DNA from: Acinetobacter lwoffii
GTDB taxonomy: Bacteria > Pseudomonadota > Gammaproteobacteria > Pseudomonadales > Moraxellaceae
Assembly: GCF_022967985.1 (NCBI RefSeq)
Contig: NZ_JALJVC010000016.1
Location: 26,440 to 90,439, forward strand
Reading direction: 5' to 3'
Length of the DNA: 64,000 nt
A model generated the notes under the pieces. The model was not told where the DNA came from. It worked only from the letters and a program-made list of their open reading frames with translations, and did not search any database. Shown in pieces: positions 22,810 through 33,700 of the stretch. The translations under genes and the position numbers were made by a program. Position 1 is the stretch's first letter; each line of letters opens with the position of its first letter.

Positions 22810-24859
22810 TCACCTTTTCATGCGAAAAGCTGCCACTCACCCCATCAATCACGCCCCACCACTGGCCATTAAATGCAATCGATTTGCCGGGTAGCATCTC
22901 GCCAATTTCCTGACTGACTGGAATATCAGAAAAGGTGTGCAACTCCTGAATGTTGGCTTTCACCAGTTCATTTTTGCCATAGCTGGCACCCGATACCACA
23001 TTAAATAATGGCCCCGTGACTGTTTCTAGCGGCACATCACCCGAGGTACCACGTTGCTGTACCTTCAGGCTTTCGCCACTTCGACTATTCACTATGGTAA
23101 TGGCATTAAAGTCAGCAATGTATTCATCGTTCTTCTTGATGTTCTGCTGCATCACCAGGCTTTCAGACAATAGAATGTCGTAATCATCAACGGTCAAAGA
23201 ATCCCAATAGCCTTTTTGATATCGGGGCAAAATCGACAGTATATTGCCGGCTTTCTGGCTATAGATAAAGCCACCACCTGCATCAACCACCTGCTTGATT
23301 GCATCGATGGGTGCAAGTTCCGCATAACTCAGGCTTTCAGTAGGCACGATCCAGCCCAGTTCATCAATCAGCTTCCAATCCAAACTGGTACCGCTATTCG
23401 CTCGATCCAGTTCAGCCTGAACCAGTTGCACTGATGTTCTCTCGTTATCCTGAATAAACGAACGTAAAGGCCCATATTTATCAGAATTTAATGCAGTCAC
23501 ACTTCGACCAGGATAAGTATATAAAACACTGGCAAAACGCCGGGTTTCTTCTGGATCTTCCAATAAAATATGGTGCTCATATCCATTGATCATGACCTTA
23601 AGAATCACCGGCTGGTCATCAATCGGCTGCAGTTTTTCCTTTTCAGTATGAGCAACTGTCACAGAATAGGTCCAGCACCACTGTGATCGGCTGGCACTGT
23701 AGGTACCATCCATCACCTGGATCTTTTCGCCGGTATCCAATCGCTCGGCTGTTAATGTATTCACGATATACCACCAGTTTCTGTTCGGCAGTGCTGGAAT
23801 ACAGTCATCTGCACCAAAATTTAAAATAACATTGTGTGAATCAACGTCATGACAGAGACAGATAAAGTTTAAATCTGTACTACCCTGATATGGCTGAGGT
23901 TCAGGCTTTGGCCAAGGCACAACCGGATGCTTGCGATAATGAATCGCTTTGGCTTTATCCCAGGGCAAATCTGACTTGGTGACAATCTCAAGGCCTTTAT
24001 CCCACTCAAATGAAAAACGGTGCTCAAAGACCTGAGCTACTTCATGCGAATAAGTAAACGTCTTGCGCCGGCGGATCATCTCCTGCCAGACTGTTTCTCG
24101 GTTATGACGCAGCTTGACGGTTTCTTCATGCACATATCGCTGATGAATAAAGCGTTTATCACCCTCTTCCCAAATCACATATGCATCTGAACTTAAACCG
24201 GTTGCTTGCTCATGTATCGATCTAACCGCGCGATTCAATGACCCTGCTTGCTCATATTGAATATTTTTCTGATTGGAAATCACCAAACCCTGGTCATAAA
24301 AAAGAGCCTCATTTGAGACTCTTAATATAGGCTTGGCCCATGGTATTTCTGTGGTGCTCAAGGCTGCGATGGCTTTCTTATATCGCATATCAAAGCCATA
24401 AGACACGCCCACCAGATGATTGATATCGAATAGTGCTTTAACTTCGAATGAAAACCCAGTATCTAAAACCGTATCAATCGTGCACAGGTTTTCACTAAAT
24501 ACCGCTTCGATTTCAAAACTAAAGCTCTTATCTAAAACTGTATCAATGTGCCCAATGACATCGGTGTTCTCTTTAAAGACTGCGACAACATCAAAGCTGA
24601 ACTCAATATCAATTACCGTGTCTATAACTGCAGTGTTTGCACCACTATCTGCATAGACTGCTGTGACTTCAAGTGAAAACTCAGTATCAAGTACTGTATC
24701 GATTACAGCAGAAACATCATCACCGAAATTGAGATTGGTCGATCCGTCGGCTAGATGCTCAAAATTCAGAATGATGTTATGGCTATCAGTATTATCAGGC
24801 TTAAAGTTTAGGTTTAGGTTATGCGCATCAACGGTGCCGAGCTTATTTTTAAAATCCAC
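22772..24859 (-). CDS. Tail tip / receptor-region protein with internal repeats
   Basis: This 695-residue protein is the last large tail gene. Residues 50-150 contain four tandem copies of a 23-26-residue unit with the core I-D-T-V-(L/I)-D-x-x-F-S-(L/F)-(E/D)-V, at about 53, 79, 105 and 128. A different motif, N-L-N-F or V-I-L-N-F, recurs at about 15, 30, 42 and again in the middle with DSHNVILNFG. The C-terminal half (ERTSVQLVQAELDRANSG onward) looks like a phage hub or J-like domain. Role as tip protein is inferred from size, order and beta-rich character. Confidence 0.7.
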   Translation of the reverse strand: MDFKNKLGTVDAHNLNLNFKPDNTDSHNIILNFEHLADGSTNLNFGDDVSAVIDTVLDTEFSLEVTAVYADSGANTAVIDTVIDIEFSFDVVAVFKENTDVIGHIDTVLDKSFSFEIEAVFSENLCTIDTVLDTGFSFEVKALFDINHLVGVSYGFDMRYKKAIAALSTTEIPWAKPILRVSNEALFYDQGLVISNQKNIQYEQAGSLNRAVRSIHEQATGLSSDAYVIWEEGDKRFIHQRYVHEETVKLRHNRETVWQEMIRRRKTFTYSHEVAQVFEHRFSFEWDKGLEIVTKSDLPWDKAKAIHYRKHPVVPWPKPEPQPYQGSTDLNFICLCHDVDSHNVILNFGADDCIPALPNRNWWYIVNTLTAERLDTGEKIQVMDGTYSASRSQWCWTYSVTVAHTEKEKLQPIDDQPVILKVMINGYEHHILLEDPEETRRFASVLYTYPGRSVTALNSDKYGPLRSFIQDNERTSVQLVQAELDRANSGTSLDWKLIDELGWIVPTESLSYAELAPIDAIKQVVDAGGGFIYSQKAGNILSILPRYQKGYWDSLTVDDYDILLSESLVMQQNIKKNDEYIADFNAITIVNSRSGESLKVQQRGTSGDVPLETVTGPLFNVVSGASYGKNELVKANIQELHTFSDIPVSQEIGEMLPGKSIAFNGQWWGVIDGVSGSFSHEKVNETITVERISRD

Positions 24860-24876
24860 ATGAGCACCCTTTTAAA

Positions 24877-25263
24877 TTAAGGTCTGAGTTTTATTGATTG
24901 GATAGACAAGGTACCACCCACAACCAGATTGGTATTCGCTAAAGATATATCTGTGCCAACAGTAAGATCGGCAGCGACCCCGCCAGCACCGTTGTAGATT
25001 CGCGCCCAAGTTGCGGTACCAGTTTTAATAACCGTTGCTGTGTCGGTTGGATGAAGCTCTACATAACTGGCTGTGACTTCTTTAATACATGGCTCTGGAA
25101 AATTCAGTGTTACCAAAGCATTATTCGAATCTGCTGCAACCGCAGGGCTGGCAGGCTGCACACCCTCATAAAAAATAACGGTAGCACTTTGGCTACCGCT
25201 ATCCATAAAATTTGCAAAGGCTTGAATCATGGCAAGCTGAGCATTGACTGATGTTTTACTCAT
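24877..25263 (-). CDS. Phage tail-associated protein, unknown function
   Basis: The 128-residue protein has an N-terminal helix (LAMIQAFANFMDSG) followed by Thr/Val-rich strands, with a Gly-rich YNGAGGVAADL turn. Its ATG overlaps the stop of the preceding gene by four bases, so it is coupled to it. I do not recognise the family. It lies among tail-tip genes. Confidence 0.65.
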   Translation of the reverse strand: MSKTSVNAQLAMIQAFANFMDSGSQSATVIFYEGVQPASPAVAADSNNALVTLNFPEPCIKEVTASYVELHPTDTATVIKTGTATWARIYNGAGGVAADLTVGTDISLANTNLVVGGTLSIQSIKLRP

Positions 25264-25523
25264 TTTGGCACCACGTTGTCTTGAATGACTGCGTTAAATT
25301 TTCGGTTTGGATCTTTTGAGATTATGGTATAAGCCATATCCCGAGGTACATATAGCTTATAGTGTCCATTTGGATCACTTCTTGTTCCTGCAAGCAGCCT
25401 CCCTGAGTTTCTGGAAAATACATATACTAGCCGAGAAACTGGCACCCCTAGCTCAAAAATTTGCCCCGCAATCACATGCTGCTGGCTTGTTGATTCCTTA
25501 TGCACTCCAACCTTTAATAACAC
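25260..25523 (-). CDS. Small phage tail protein with a carboxypeptidase-regulatory-like fold
   Basis: The 87-residue product has the strand pattern PVSRLVYVFSRNSGRLLAGT followed by DPNGHYKLYVPRD, typical of transthyretin-like (CarboxypepD regulatory) domains that are often found as add-ons in tail fibres. It overlaps the next gene by four bases and abuts the previous stop. It probably decorates or caps the tail tip. Confidence 0.6.
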   Translation of the reverse strand: MLLKVGVHKESTSQQHVIAGQIFELGVPVSRLVYVFSRNSGRLLAGTRSDPNGHYKLYVPRDMAYTIISKDPNRKFNAVIQDNVVPK

Positions 25524-26728
25524 TACTCATTCTCCAATGTTAATGCATACTGTAAGGTTGCATATTGATCGGATATGTATCGGAAAACAGTTTTACCAGC
25601 ATCTTGAAGATATGTAATTTTGCTTGTGGTTGAAACATGATTTTTTACAAATGGAACTACACCACGCGGATTGTTGTTGTTATCAAATACAACAGCATCA
25701 ACAAGAATACTGTCACTTTGTGACGCGGCCGCGATTGTTATGTTTTTTGTGAGTGGCTCAGGGATATTTAATCCGTCCTTATTAAAGAAAATATTGGCAC
25801 TCACTTGTGTTGATGCATGACCATCCGAAATCGATTTTAAATAAGCACCTTGAGAATTGGCTTGGTAATACCATGTTTCCGTTCTCGGTGTGATTATTCC
25901 GGCTGCAAATAGTGCTATATTTTTGGCATTAAGATGTGAATCATGAAACTCTGCAACGCCTGATAGTGCATAACCAGTTGAGCCACCAACCAAGCAATCA
26001 ATAAAGAATGTTTCATCATTACCAACCATATTGAATGCCGCATTCGTGTTTGGCGGGGCTACAGAATCCTGCACACTTGCGTTCGTATTTTGAACTCTGT
26101 AGTACCATTTTGCCCAACCATGCATGCCACCACTGAATGTCCAGTTTCGCTGTGGATTTGCCTCAGAATACGGCATCTGAATACCTGTAATCGTATCAAT
26201 ATCAGACATGCTGGATACAATGCCCACTTTTGCAAATTTTGCCCCCGACGCATTGGCACCAGAGGAGCAAAAATCATGCACAAGTAAAATTAAGCCAAGT
26301 GATTCAGTGTTTGTAGAGCGATATGCGCGTTTTGGAGTTGTTGATTCTGCCGGGGTCTGATGCACAATTTCAAAATCCAGTGGTGCAGTAAAACAAGTTG
26401 CTGTGCCTAAAATTGCACTCGCATGTGTGGCGGTGCACTCAACTGTGATTGATGTGCTATCTGCGCTTAAAACCTTATAATCACCATCCCATCCGTTTGT
26501 AGATCCAGCAATGCGCACCACCTGACGATCAATAAAACCATGGCTGCTACCCAGATTAATTGTTGCTGTGATGGATTCTGCGTTTGCTTTCGTTAATCCC
26601 AGTATAGGTACATGGTTAAAGCCATTCACCAATACCGCATCAAGCAGCCTGATCATGGAACCCCACGTATTGCCCAGTTGCGGGATACCTTGCATAGAGT
26701 TTTGATAATGCTTTACTAAACCTGCCAT
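25523..26728 (-). CDS. Phage structural protein, probable tail fibre or tip component
   Basis: The 401-residue protein is rich in Asn, Ser and Gly, beta-type in character, and starts MAGLVKHYQNSMQGIPQL. No recognised domain was found. The segment near IQMPYSEANPQRNWTFSGG resembles surface loops of receptor-binding proteins. It has its own upstream terminator hairpin, so it may be an exchangeable unit. Confidence 0.6.
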   Translation of the reverse strand: MAGLVKHYQNSMQGIPQLGNTWGSMIRLLDAVLVNGFNHVPILGLTKANAESITATINLGSSHGFIDRQVVRIAGSTNGWDGDYKVLSADSTSITVECTATHASAILGTATCFTAPLDFEIVHQTPAESTTPKRAYRSTNTESLGLILLVHDFCSSGANASGAKFAKVGIVSSMSDIDTITGIQMPYSEANPQRNWTFSGGMHGWAKWYYRVQNTNASVQDSVAPPNTNAAFNMVGNDETFFIDCLVGGSTGYALSGVAEFHDSHLNAKNIALFAAGIITPRTETWYYQANSQGAYLKSISDGHASTQVSANIFFNKDGLNIPEPLTKNITIAAASQSDSILVDAVVFDNNNNPRGVVPFVKNHVSTTSKITYLQDAGKTVFRYISDQYATLQYALTLENE

Positions 26729-26741
26729 CTTTTTTTACTCA

Positions 26742-26764
26742 TAAAAAAGACCGCTTAAAGCGGC
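26742..26764 (-). terminator. Terminator inside the tail module
   Basis: CCGCTT-A-AAGCGG forms a compact stem with T-rich sequence after it on the minus strand. It lies between the 537-residue and 401-residue tail genes. Confidence 0.75.
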
Positions 26765-26781
26765 CATATTTGATTTAACTT

Positions 26782-28395
26782 TTAAACCATGCGGTCAATA
26801 TCACCACGCAGCATGATTTGGAACTGGTCTGACAATACTGCCGGCTCAGACTGTTTCACTGTGCGAATCACCCAGACTGGAAAGTTTGCGGCAATCGTAT
26901 TGAAGCGCAAGACATTACCATTAGCCCAACCACTACCCCAACCTTCTTTTTTAATGGTGAAGTACGGCACACCAGTGACGGGATTGATTGGTGCATAGTC
27001 TGCATTGGTGGTACCGGTACCAATCTGGCCAGAGTATTCACCAATGCAGCGAAATGATTGTGCGTCAGTAAAGATCAATGCCCAGCGCTCTTGAATCGCT
27101 CCTTTATTAGTCACCTGAAGTGGATAGAGCGAGTCATTATAGTTCGCTAAAATGCTTGAGCTTGGTTCGTCAGCCCAGGCATTGCTCCATGATCCTTGTA
27201 CGAACTTACGCGTGTAACGTGCCTGCATATCACCAATCACCAGCGCCGATCCAACAATGGTATCCACCGCATCATAGTTATGCGTTAAAGGCTTGGTGAA
27301 GGTCAACTGACCATTGATTTGTACATCCCGGATCAATCCCATGTCTTGGTAACGATATTTCACTGTCAGCGGTGCAACCAGGTTACCCAGTACAAAATCA
27401 CCACCCAACGTCACACGGCCATAATCATAATCAACTGTGTATAAATCGAAAGCTACTTTCGTTCCGTTAGCATCTTCAAGTTCAGCCCATGAAATACGCT
27501 GATCGTTCAGGTCATATGTGGTCCCTGCAATTGCATTTGGTAACTCTTGCGCCTTGCTTGAGCTGACAATTCCGATGCCGCCAATCCGGAAGATCGGCAC
27601 CCGGCCATCAATCGGCAAACGAGTTGCTGATAGGCCTAAAATTTCAGAATCCAGTGGAATATAGGTATAAGCGACTGCGTTATAGCGTACGGATGAAGCA
27701 TCGACCCAGACTGGGACATTGATATAAGTATCTGCCCCCTCCTGATATTCCAGCAGTGGATCATACCAGTCATTCGCTTCGATCTCTGTCCGGTTGGCTT
27801 CAGTGATCTTGGTTTTAGTGTAGAAGTAAATCGTCACAAAGCCATTATCCCAGTTCACCTGACCATGCGCCCGACTGGTCTCAATTATCCCATTTTCATC
27901 AGCGGTTAGTGTGAGCTGACCAAATTCAATGGTACCCACCACCACGGTTAAAGACTGTGGTCGGATTGGCATGATCGGCGATCTAAAGCTAATCTTATTG
28001 ACTGGCAACAAGTCAGTTGTAGTGGTCAAGGATTCCAGAGTAATTGTGTTATCTGCATTCGGTGTCCATGAGTCGATTTCAACGATACCGGTACCATACT
28101 GGATCACACCAGACTGAATCCCGCTGTTATTCGCCGGATTTACATTGCGATACAGCAAGCCAGTGCGATCTAGATAAGTGTCCGCACCAACTTTGAATCG
28201 GGCTGAGCCTGTCAAAATCTGCTCATCAAAGCCAGAGGATAGATTCAGCTTTAACTTGTTGGCCGTCACGGTGTGGGTTGCTGAATTGGAGCCGGATGTA
28301 TCACGGTATTTAACTTGAACATCAATAGTATTAAGGGCTTTTAGTTCAACCTGCTGACCCTGAATGTCTGATGTTTGTGGAGAATAAAAAGACAT
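26782..28395 (-). CDS. Tail-tip / distal tail protein, unknown function
   Basis: This 537-residue beta-rich protein contains short repeats of the form G-x-(I/V)-x-(Y/W)-x-x-G (GVIQYGTGIVEI and GQVNWDNGFVTI, with related turns further on) that also occur in the next upstream gene product. This suggests related beta domains. It starts 9 bases after the 653-residue gene. Position after the tape measure and before the fibre genes implies a baseplate-like hub or distal tail role. Confidence 0.65.
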   Translation of the reverse strand: MSFYSPQTSDIQGQQVELKALNTIDVQVKYRDTSGSNSATHTVTANKLKLNLSSGFDEQILTGSARFKVGADTYLDRTGLLYRNVNPANNSGIQSGVIQYGTGIVEIDSWTPNADNTITLESLTTTTDLLPVNKISFRSPIMPIRPQSLTVVVGTIEFGQLTLTADENGIIETSRAHGQVNWDNGFVTIYFYTKTKITEANRTEIEANDWYDPLLEYQEGADTYINVPVWVDASSVRYNAVAYTYIPLDSEILGLSATRLPIDGRVPIFRIGGIGIVSSSKAQELPNAIAGTTYDLNDQRISWAELEDANGTKVAFDLYTVDYDYGRVTLGGDFVLGNLVAPLTVKYRYQDMGLIRDVQINGQLTFTKPLTHNYDAVDTIVGSALVIGDMQARYTRKFVQGSWSNAWADEPSSSILANYNDSLYPLQVTNKGAIQERWALIFTDAQSFRCIGEYSGQIGTGTTNADYAPINPVTGVPYFTIKKEGWGSGWANGNVLRFNTIAANFPVWVIRTVKQSEPAVLSDQFQIMLRGDIDRMV

Positions 28396-28404
28396 ATTTC
28401 CTCG

Positions 28405-30366
28405 CTAGGCAGCCGAATAGATAGCCATAGGTGTAAAGGTTTGCACAAATCTGCTTGCTGTACTTTTTGGTGTGACTTCAACTGCGCCAGTAGCATAGAG
28501 AATGGTGCCTTGCACTTGACCACGGCTATTCACTAAATTCCCCATGGTGGCATTCACTGGCACATCTGTCAGGGTTACAGACCCTGTAATACCCTCATTG
28601 CTTTGAAGTGGAATTTTTAACTCAACACTATTTGGCTGAATTGCTGGTCCGGTACCAATGGTAAAGGTCAGCTTTTGATTAGCAGGGGTAATATCTAGTT
28701 TGGATTGATTAATTGACGACCCGTAGTTATAGATCACGGAGAAAGCTGTGCCTTTTTGGGGTAGCTTGCTTGGGATGATCTTTCCAACTCCGGTGGCATA
28801 GTTGATTTCACCTGTCGCATCACCAGTAAACTTGCCTTGAGCATTTGATGTGGCAGTTTTGGCAACACCTTCAAGCATCCAGTTAATCGTAATACCCGGC
28901 AATACACCTGGTCGACCTAAGTCAAACTCAAATGCTGCTTTTTCCACACTTAAATTAGATCGCACGAAAGTGACAATTGGTGTGCCCCAGTTCAGCAAAA
29001 TCGGCGTATCTACATCAGGCAGTGCACCAGTGGTTAATAGCCACGAGCCTGTTTCATAGTTGATCATGCCTGAACCAAAAGACGAACTTGAAGCTTTTAA
29101 TTGGCCTGATCCATCATCTTTAAGTTCATAGAACTTGCCCTGTGACATGTAGGAAATTGATAAAGCTCCCGGTGCAGGGATTGGAATCAATACTCCGGTC
29201 CAACTGGTACTCTGGTTATTCTGGGTCACCGGAATGGCGTAGCTTTGGTAATACTGATTCGGTGCAGCGGCGGGCTTGAATGCAATATTCAGACTCATGG
29301 TTCCAGCCGGTGCTGCTGCAGTCCATTGGATTAAGCCACGTTGATAATCAATCGTACCGACTTGCGTGCCTTGAGTATTCTTTAACAACCCACCTTGGTC
29401 ATTAATTTGCTGGCCTTGCAAGCTAAAAGACAGACTTGATGGAATTACCGCAGAGCCAATGTAAAGGTTCTGGCTGACACCAATCACCATATTCGGGTAA
29501 TTGACTGTAATAGTGCTTTCATTACCTGCGACCAGTACCACACTTTCACCCGCTGCATTCACATCAATAATTGGCGTTTCAGTCTGAGCAGATGGAATTA
29601 ACTGAGCAAAGATACTTTGGGCATTGACTGTGAACTCACCTACATTCGCATCAGATGCTAATGCAGTGGATGAGTAGTACAGACCGGTATCAGCAACAAT
29701 CGTATCCCGGATAATGGTTTTTGATTTCTCACCGTTGTACCACTGACGTGATGAAAGCCCTACAAAATCTATTTCCAATGCATCATTGAGTGAGTAAGTG
29801 GCAATCTTGTATTCAACATTTTTACCATCGATGACCATGATTGCAGTACGGGTCTCAACCTTGGTAATACGCACATACTGCTCACGTTCTAAGGCCTTAC
29901 CCTCATCACTGATCAGCACAATGGTATCCCCCACAGAGGACTCAGTTTCTTGCGGAAACATGGCCACTTGCAGTGATGACATGCCCTGCCAATGCGTGTC
30001 CAGTGGTATACCGGCAATCTGACCACCTTTGGCCAAGTAGTTTTCTACCCGGTTTTGAGCAGACTGACGTTCATCCGTCCAGCTTTTGGTGCTGAACAAT
30101 AATGCTGATACGTTTGGATCCTTTGGCAGCTCAGATATAAAGACTGTTGCTCCCATGAGTAAATCAGTGTCTTCAGTCGTAACCGCTGGAAAGACCTTGC
30201 GCTTTGATACATCACCCATGGTTCGATCCATCTCGGACACATCATTGAATAGGTTGTTGCTGATGCCATCTTGCACCACAACACCGGAATACTTACCACC
30301 GCCATCCGAGTTATCCGTCAAGCGTTCAGACTTGTAGATTACTAAATCCTTGGTTTCAATCGCCAT
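28405..30366 (-). CDS. Large tail protein with repeated G-x-I-x-Y-x-x-G units
   Basis: The 653-residue protein holds at least four copies of a strand-turn motif: GTIDYQRGLIQW, SGMINYETGSWLL, GEINYATGVGKI and GTILYATGAVEV, spaced at roughly 90-100 residues. It is Ser/Thr/Ala rich and beta-type. Its ATG overlaps the stop of the 139-residue gene. It probably forms part of the tail tip. No enzymatic motif was seen. Confidence 0.65.
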   Translation of the reverse strand: MAIETKDLVIYKSERLTDNSDGGGKYSGVVVQDGISNNLFNDVSEMDRTMGDVSKRKVFPAVTTEDTDLLMGATVFISELPKDPNVSALLFSTKSWTDERQSAQNRVENYLAKGGQIAGIPLDTHWQGMSSLQVAMFPQETESSVGDTIVLISDEGKALEREQYVRITKVETRTAIMVIDGKNVEYKIATYSLNDALEIDFVGLSSRQWYNGEKSKTIIRDTIVADTGLYYSSTALASDANVGEFTVNAQSIFAQLIPSAQTETPIIDVNAAGESVVLVAGNESTITVNYPNMVIGVSQNLYIGSAVIPSSLSFSLQGQQINDQGGLLKNTQGTQVGTIDYQRGLIQWTAAAPAGTMSLNIAFKPAAAPNQYYQSYAIPVTQNNQSTSWTGVLIPIPAPGALSISYMSQGKFYELKDDGSGQLKASSSSFGSGMINYETGSWLLTTGALPDVDTPILLNWGTPIVTFVRSNLSVEKAAFEFDLGRPGVLPGITINWMLEGVAKTATSNAQGKFTGDATGEINYATGVGKIIPSKLPQKGTAFSVIYNYGSSINQSKLDITPANQKLTFTIGTGPAIQPNSVELKIPLQSNEGITGSVTLTDVPVNATMGNLVNSRGQVQGTILYATGAVEVTPKSTASRFVQTFTPMAIYSAA

Positions 30367-30775
30367 CGTCTAACTCCGTAAAGCGCAAGGTCACATTAAA
30401 ATAATCATCCAGCGAAACGGCCGGAATTCCTTTCACCGGTGCAGCCTCTAAAGCCCCATCCTGGTGGTTAAATTTGACAGTGAATTCACGGCTATCATGT
30501 GGTTGCTCAAACTGCAGTTTGAAATTCTCACCCTGCAGCTTGGACCACTCCAAAACAGTCCGCAGTTCGCGCAGCTTGATCCAGCCCATCTGTGGATCAG
30601 CCGGTTGCAAGGTGATTGGCCGACCAGACTTCTTTTTGCCTTCCTGAATGATCAGGGAGCCATCCATGGTATAGCCTTGATTCTGCTCAATGGCCTTCCA
30701 GGAGAATTCATCAGGCCATAAAAAACCGTCCTCTAATGGGACGGTTTCGGATGTGCTTAAGCGGATTAATTTCAT
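30356..30775 (-). CDS. Phage tail protein following the tape measure gene
   Basis: The 139-residue protein lies immediately after the tape measure gene (ATGA overlap) and overlaps the next gene. It has a beta-rich layout (ITLQPADPQMGWIKLREL, FKLQFEQPHDSREFTVKF, then YFNVTLRFTEL). In siphophages this slot holds distal tail or minor tail protein M/L-type genes. I infer such a role from position and size. Confidence 0.7.
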   Translation of the reverse strand: MKLIRLSTSETVPLEDGFLWPDEFSWKAIEQNQGYTMDGSLIIQEGKKKSGRPITLQPADPQMGWIKLRELRTVLEWSKLQGENFKLQFEQPHDSREFTVKFNHQDGALEAAPVKGIPAVSLDDYFNVTLRFTELDDGD

Positions 30776-33700
30776 GTAGATCTCGCCTGTATTTTTAATT
30801 GATTCACAAGCTCATTCATTAAAGACTCCTGACCTGCTGGTCCACTAAATTGCATCTGCTTACCATTGAAATCAAAGTTATAAGTAACTTCTTTGGTAGG
30901 CTGACTAGTATCTCTGACAGATGGCACCGAAGGAATAGACGGCGCATAGTCATTCAGGCCACTCGATCCAGTTGAAGACATATTGATACTACGAAGTAAT
31001 TCGTTGATCTTGTTGGTACCGTGCTGAGTGGTCAGACCATTCGCTGCCGCCCGATCAAATTCAGCATTGATTAATGCTTTCATGGCTGGATTGCCATCCT
31101 TACCAAGCCCTTGAGCTTTAGCATCACGATCTGCTTCCAAAGCCTTAGACCAGATGGTGCCGGCAAGCTTTTGTGCTTCCTTATCGCTGTAGCCTTTGCT
31201 CTTGAGTTGAGATAAGACATCGTCCTTGGTATAGGAGTCATATCCATAAATTCCCTTGCTCAATGCTTCGCCTTGACGTTTCATCTCTTTATTGAAATCA
31301 CCTTTGGCTTTATTGACTGCATCAGCCCAAGCCTCAGTGGAAGTTTTGGCCTCCTCTCTTGCGATTTGACCAGCATGACGATACCCATCACCAATACCGC
31401 GTGCAGAATCTCTGACGCGGTGATTAGATTTTTCCCACTCATCCATGGATTTGACGGCAGCAACGCCTGTGTCATCAATTTGAATTTCAAGATTACGCCC
31501 AGCATTTGCAGCATTGGTTGCAGCAATAACGCCAGCATCACCAGATGCAGCGGCAGACTGAGCGGCTTTTTCGTAAGCTTTCTGGATACCTTCAGCTGTA
31601 GCCTTGCCGCTATCCCGGATTGTGATGTAATCCATCAAAGCTTGTTGAGCGGAAAGCTTGAGCTGCTCTTTGGTCTGAATATCTAGACGCTTGAAAGCTT
31701 CGGTTACCGGGTCAATATCATCCGGTAGTCCTTGAGCCTGCAACTTGATAGCAATGAGGCCTTGCTCTACCTGACTTGTTGAAACTTTGCCCTGGTCCCC
31801 GAACTCCTGAAGTTTTGCTTTGGCCATATCAATTTCAGCTTGGCTTTTCGCTGTTTCCAGCCATTTTAACCATGCTTCATAGGTGACATCACCGGCCTGT
31901 TTACCATTGACACCAAGCTCTTTCAGGTCCACACCTAGCTTATCTATATCCTCGCTAGATTTAGTAAACTGTTCAGATACCTTGTTAAGCGCTTTATCTA
32001 GATCTACCCCAAATTTTTGGGCCAGCTCAGAAGCTCTTGTGTACGCCGTGGCAGAGCCGTCAGCCGTTTTCTGGTTAAGTGCCAGTAACTCCGTCTGTCT
32101 CTGATTTCGATTAGTTTGTAGCTCTTGCTCCTTGGTGTTGATCTGGTTGATCTTGTCTTGAACCTGTTTAAGCTCGTTCAGGTCACCAGAAGCCTTGGCT
32201 TGTTGGATCTGCTTTTCTAGAGCTGCGCGCTCAATAGCGGCTTGCTTCTGAAATGCCAGATATTCTTCATCCGCTATTCTGAGGTTTTCCGTAGCCACTT
32301 TAATGGCTTCAGTTTTCTGCTGTGCCTCTGTCAGTTTCTGCCCCGCAGCATCCATAGCAGCAACTGTGACCTTCCCTGCCTCATCCATTGCTACGGCGTA
32401 GCCCTTGGCCGCTAGTTCGGACTTGAGCTGTTCTGATAGCACGCCTTCATTGGCTGCTATGGCTGCATTGGCATAATCCTGTGCTGCCTTAATCCGATTC
32501 TGTGCACTAGATGCCTCGTCTGCATCGATCTTCTCCAGAGTAGCTTTGGCGCTATCAGCCTTTTCCTGATTTTTCTGCTGCTCAGTTTTGGACATCTCCT
32601 CTAGGCGTTCAACGTATTTGGACTTAAACCCCATAGCCTCTTTGTCTGCTTCAGCATAATACTGCTTAGCCTTGTCTTTCATCAGATCAGCATTGGCAGC
32701 AAATTGCTTGCTCACATCACCCCATGTGATTGCTGCCATAACACTATTGGCTGCTGAGGCCAAAGTGTAGAACGCGCCTGTAATCAGATTAAGTCCAATC
32801 TTAATGCCTGCTATGCCATCTTCAACCATGCCAAAAACAAGTGATAATCCTTGCAAAACCCTTGTTAAGAAACTTACTTGCTCTCCAGCAGATGTGGCAT
32901 CACCAACAAATGAGCCAAGCAGGGATGCAAAGGTTGTGAATGCTGCCCCTAATACATCATCTATAGTTTTTCCTAGTTCCCAAGCTCCAGATATAATGCT
33001 CTTGAATAGCTCATAAGTTGAACTCAAAGCGTCTTTTAATGCCTGAGTTTCTGACTCTAGCCCTGCATATCGTTCTGTTATGGCCTCTACAGCACCTATA
33101 GCATCTTCAAACAAGGTGGTGAGCCAGCTCATATCCCCACCCAATGTAAGCATGGCCTCTGATAGCCGAGCTGAGATCTGATGTTTTTCATTTAGCTTAG
33201 CAATAACGTCTGTTAAGTTGTTCCTAAGTGCTACTGCTGCATCGGCTGTAGAATTCTCCATTGAGTTGGCCAACTCTTCATTGCGATCTCTTGACTCAAT
33301 AAGCGCCGTAGTGAGTTCTTTAATTGAGACTTTACCACTTGCTCCTAGCTGGCGAATTTCTTCTTCGGTGCGCCCAGTACTTTCAGCCATGTCTTTTACG
33401 ACATTATCTGCACCCGTAATAATTGACATCCATGCATCTGCATCCACTGCACCCTTAGCCATGGATTTTGCTAAAGCATCCTGTGCTGATGATGCCTGGT
33501 CTGCCCTAGTGGCATTATGCGTAAAAGATAGTGATAGACTCTCTGTAACCGCTAGAATTTGCTCTGTGGTGTAGCCCAGCGACTTCATCGTACCAGCTGT
33601 CGCTAGATACACCTCCTGAGCCTCTTGGAGTGGCCGGAAGGTCTTATTGGCCAGATCTAACAACCTAGCTTGCACCATGGTGTATTCTTCTGTGCTATTA

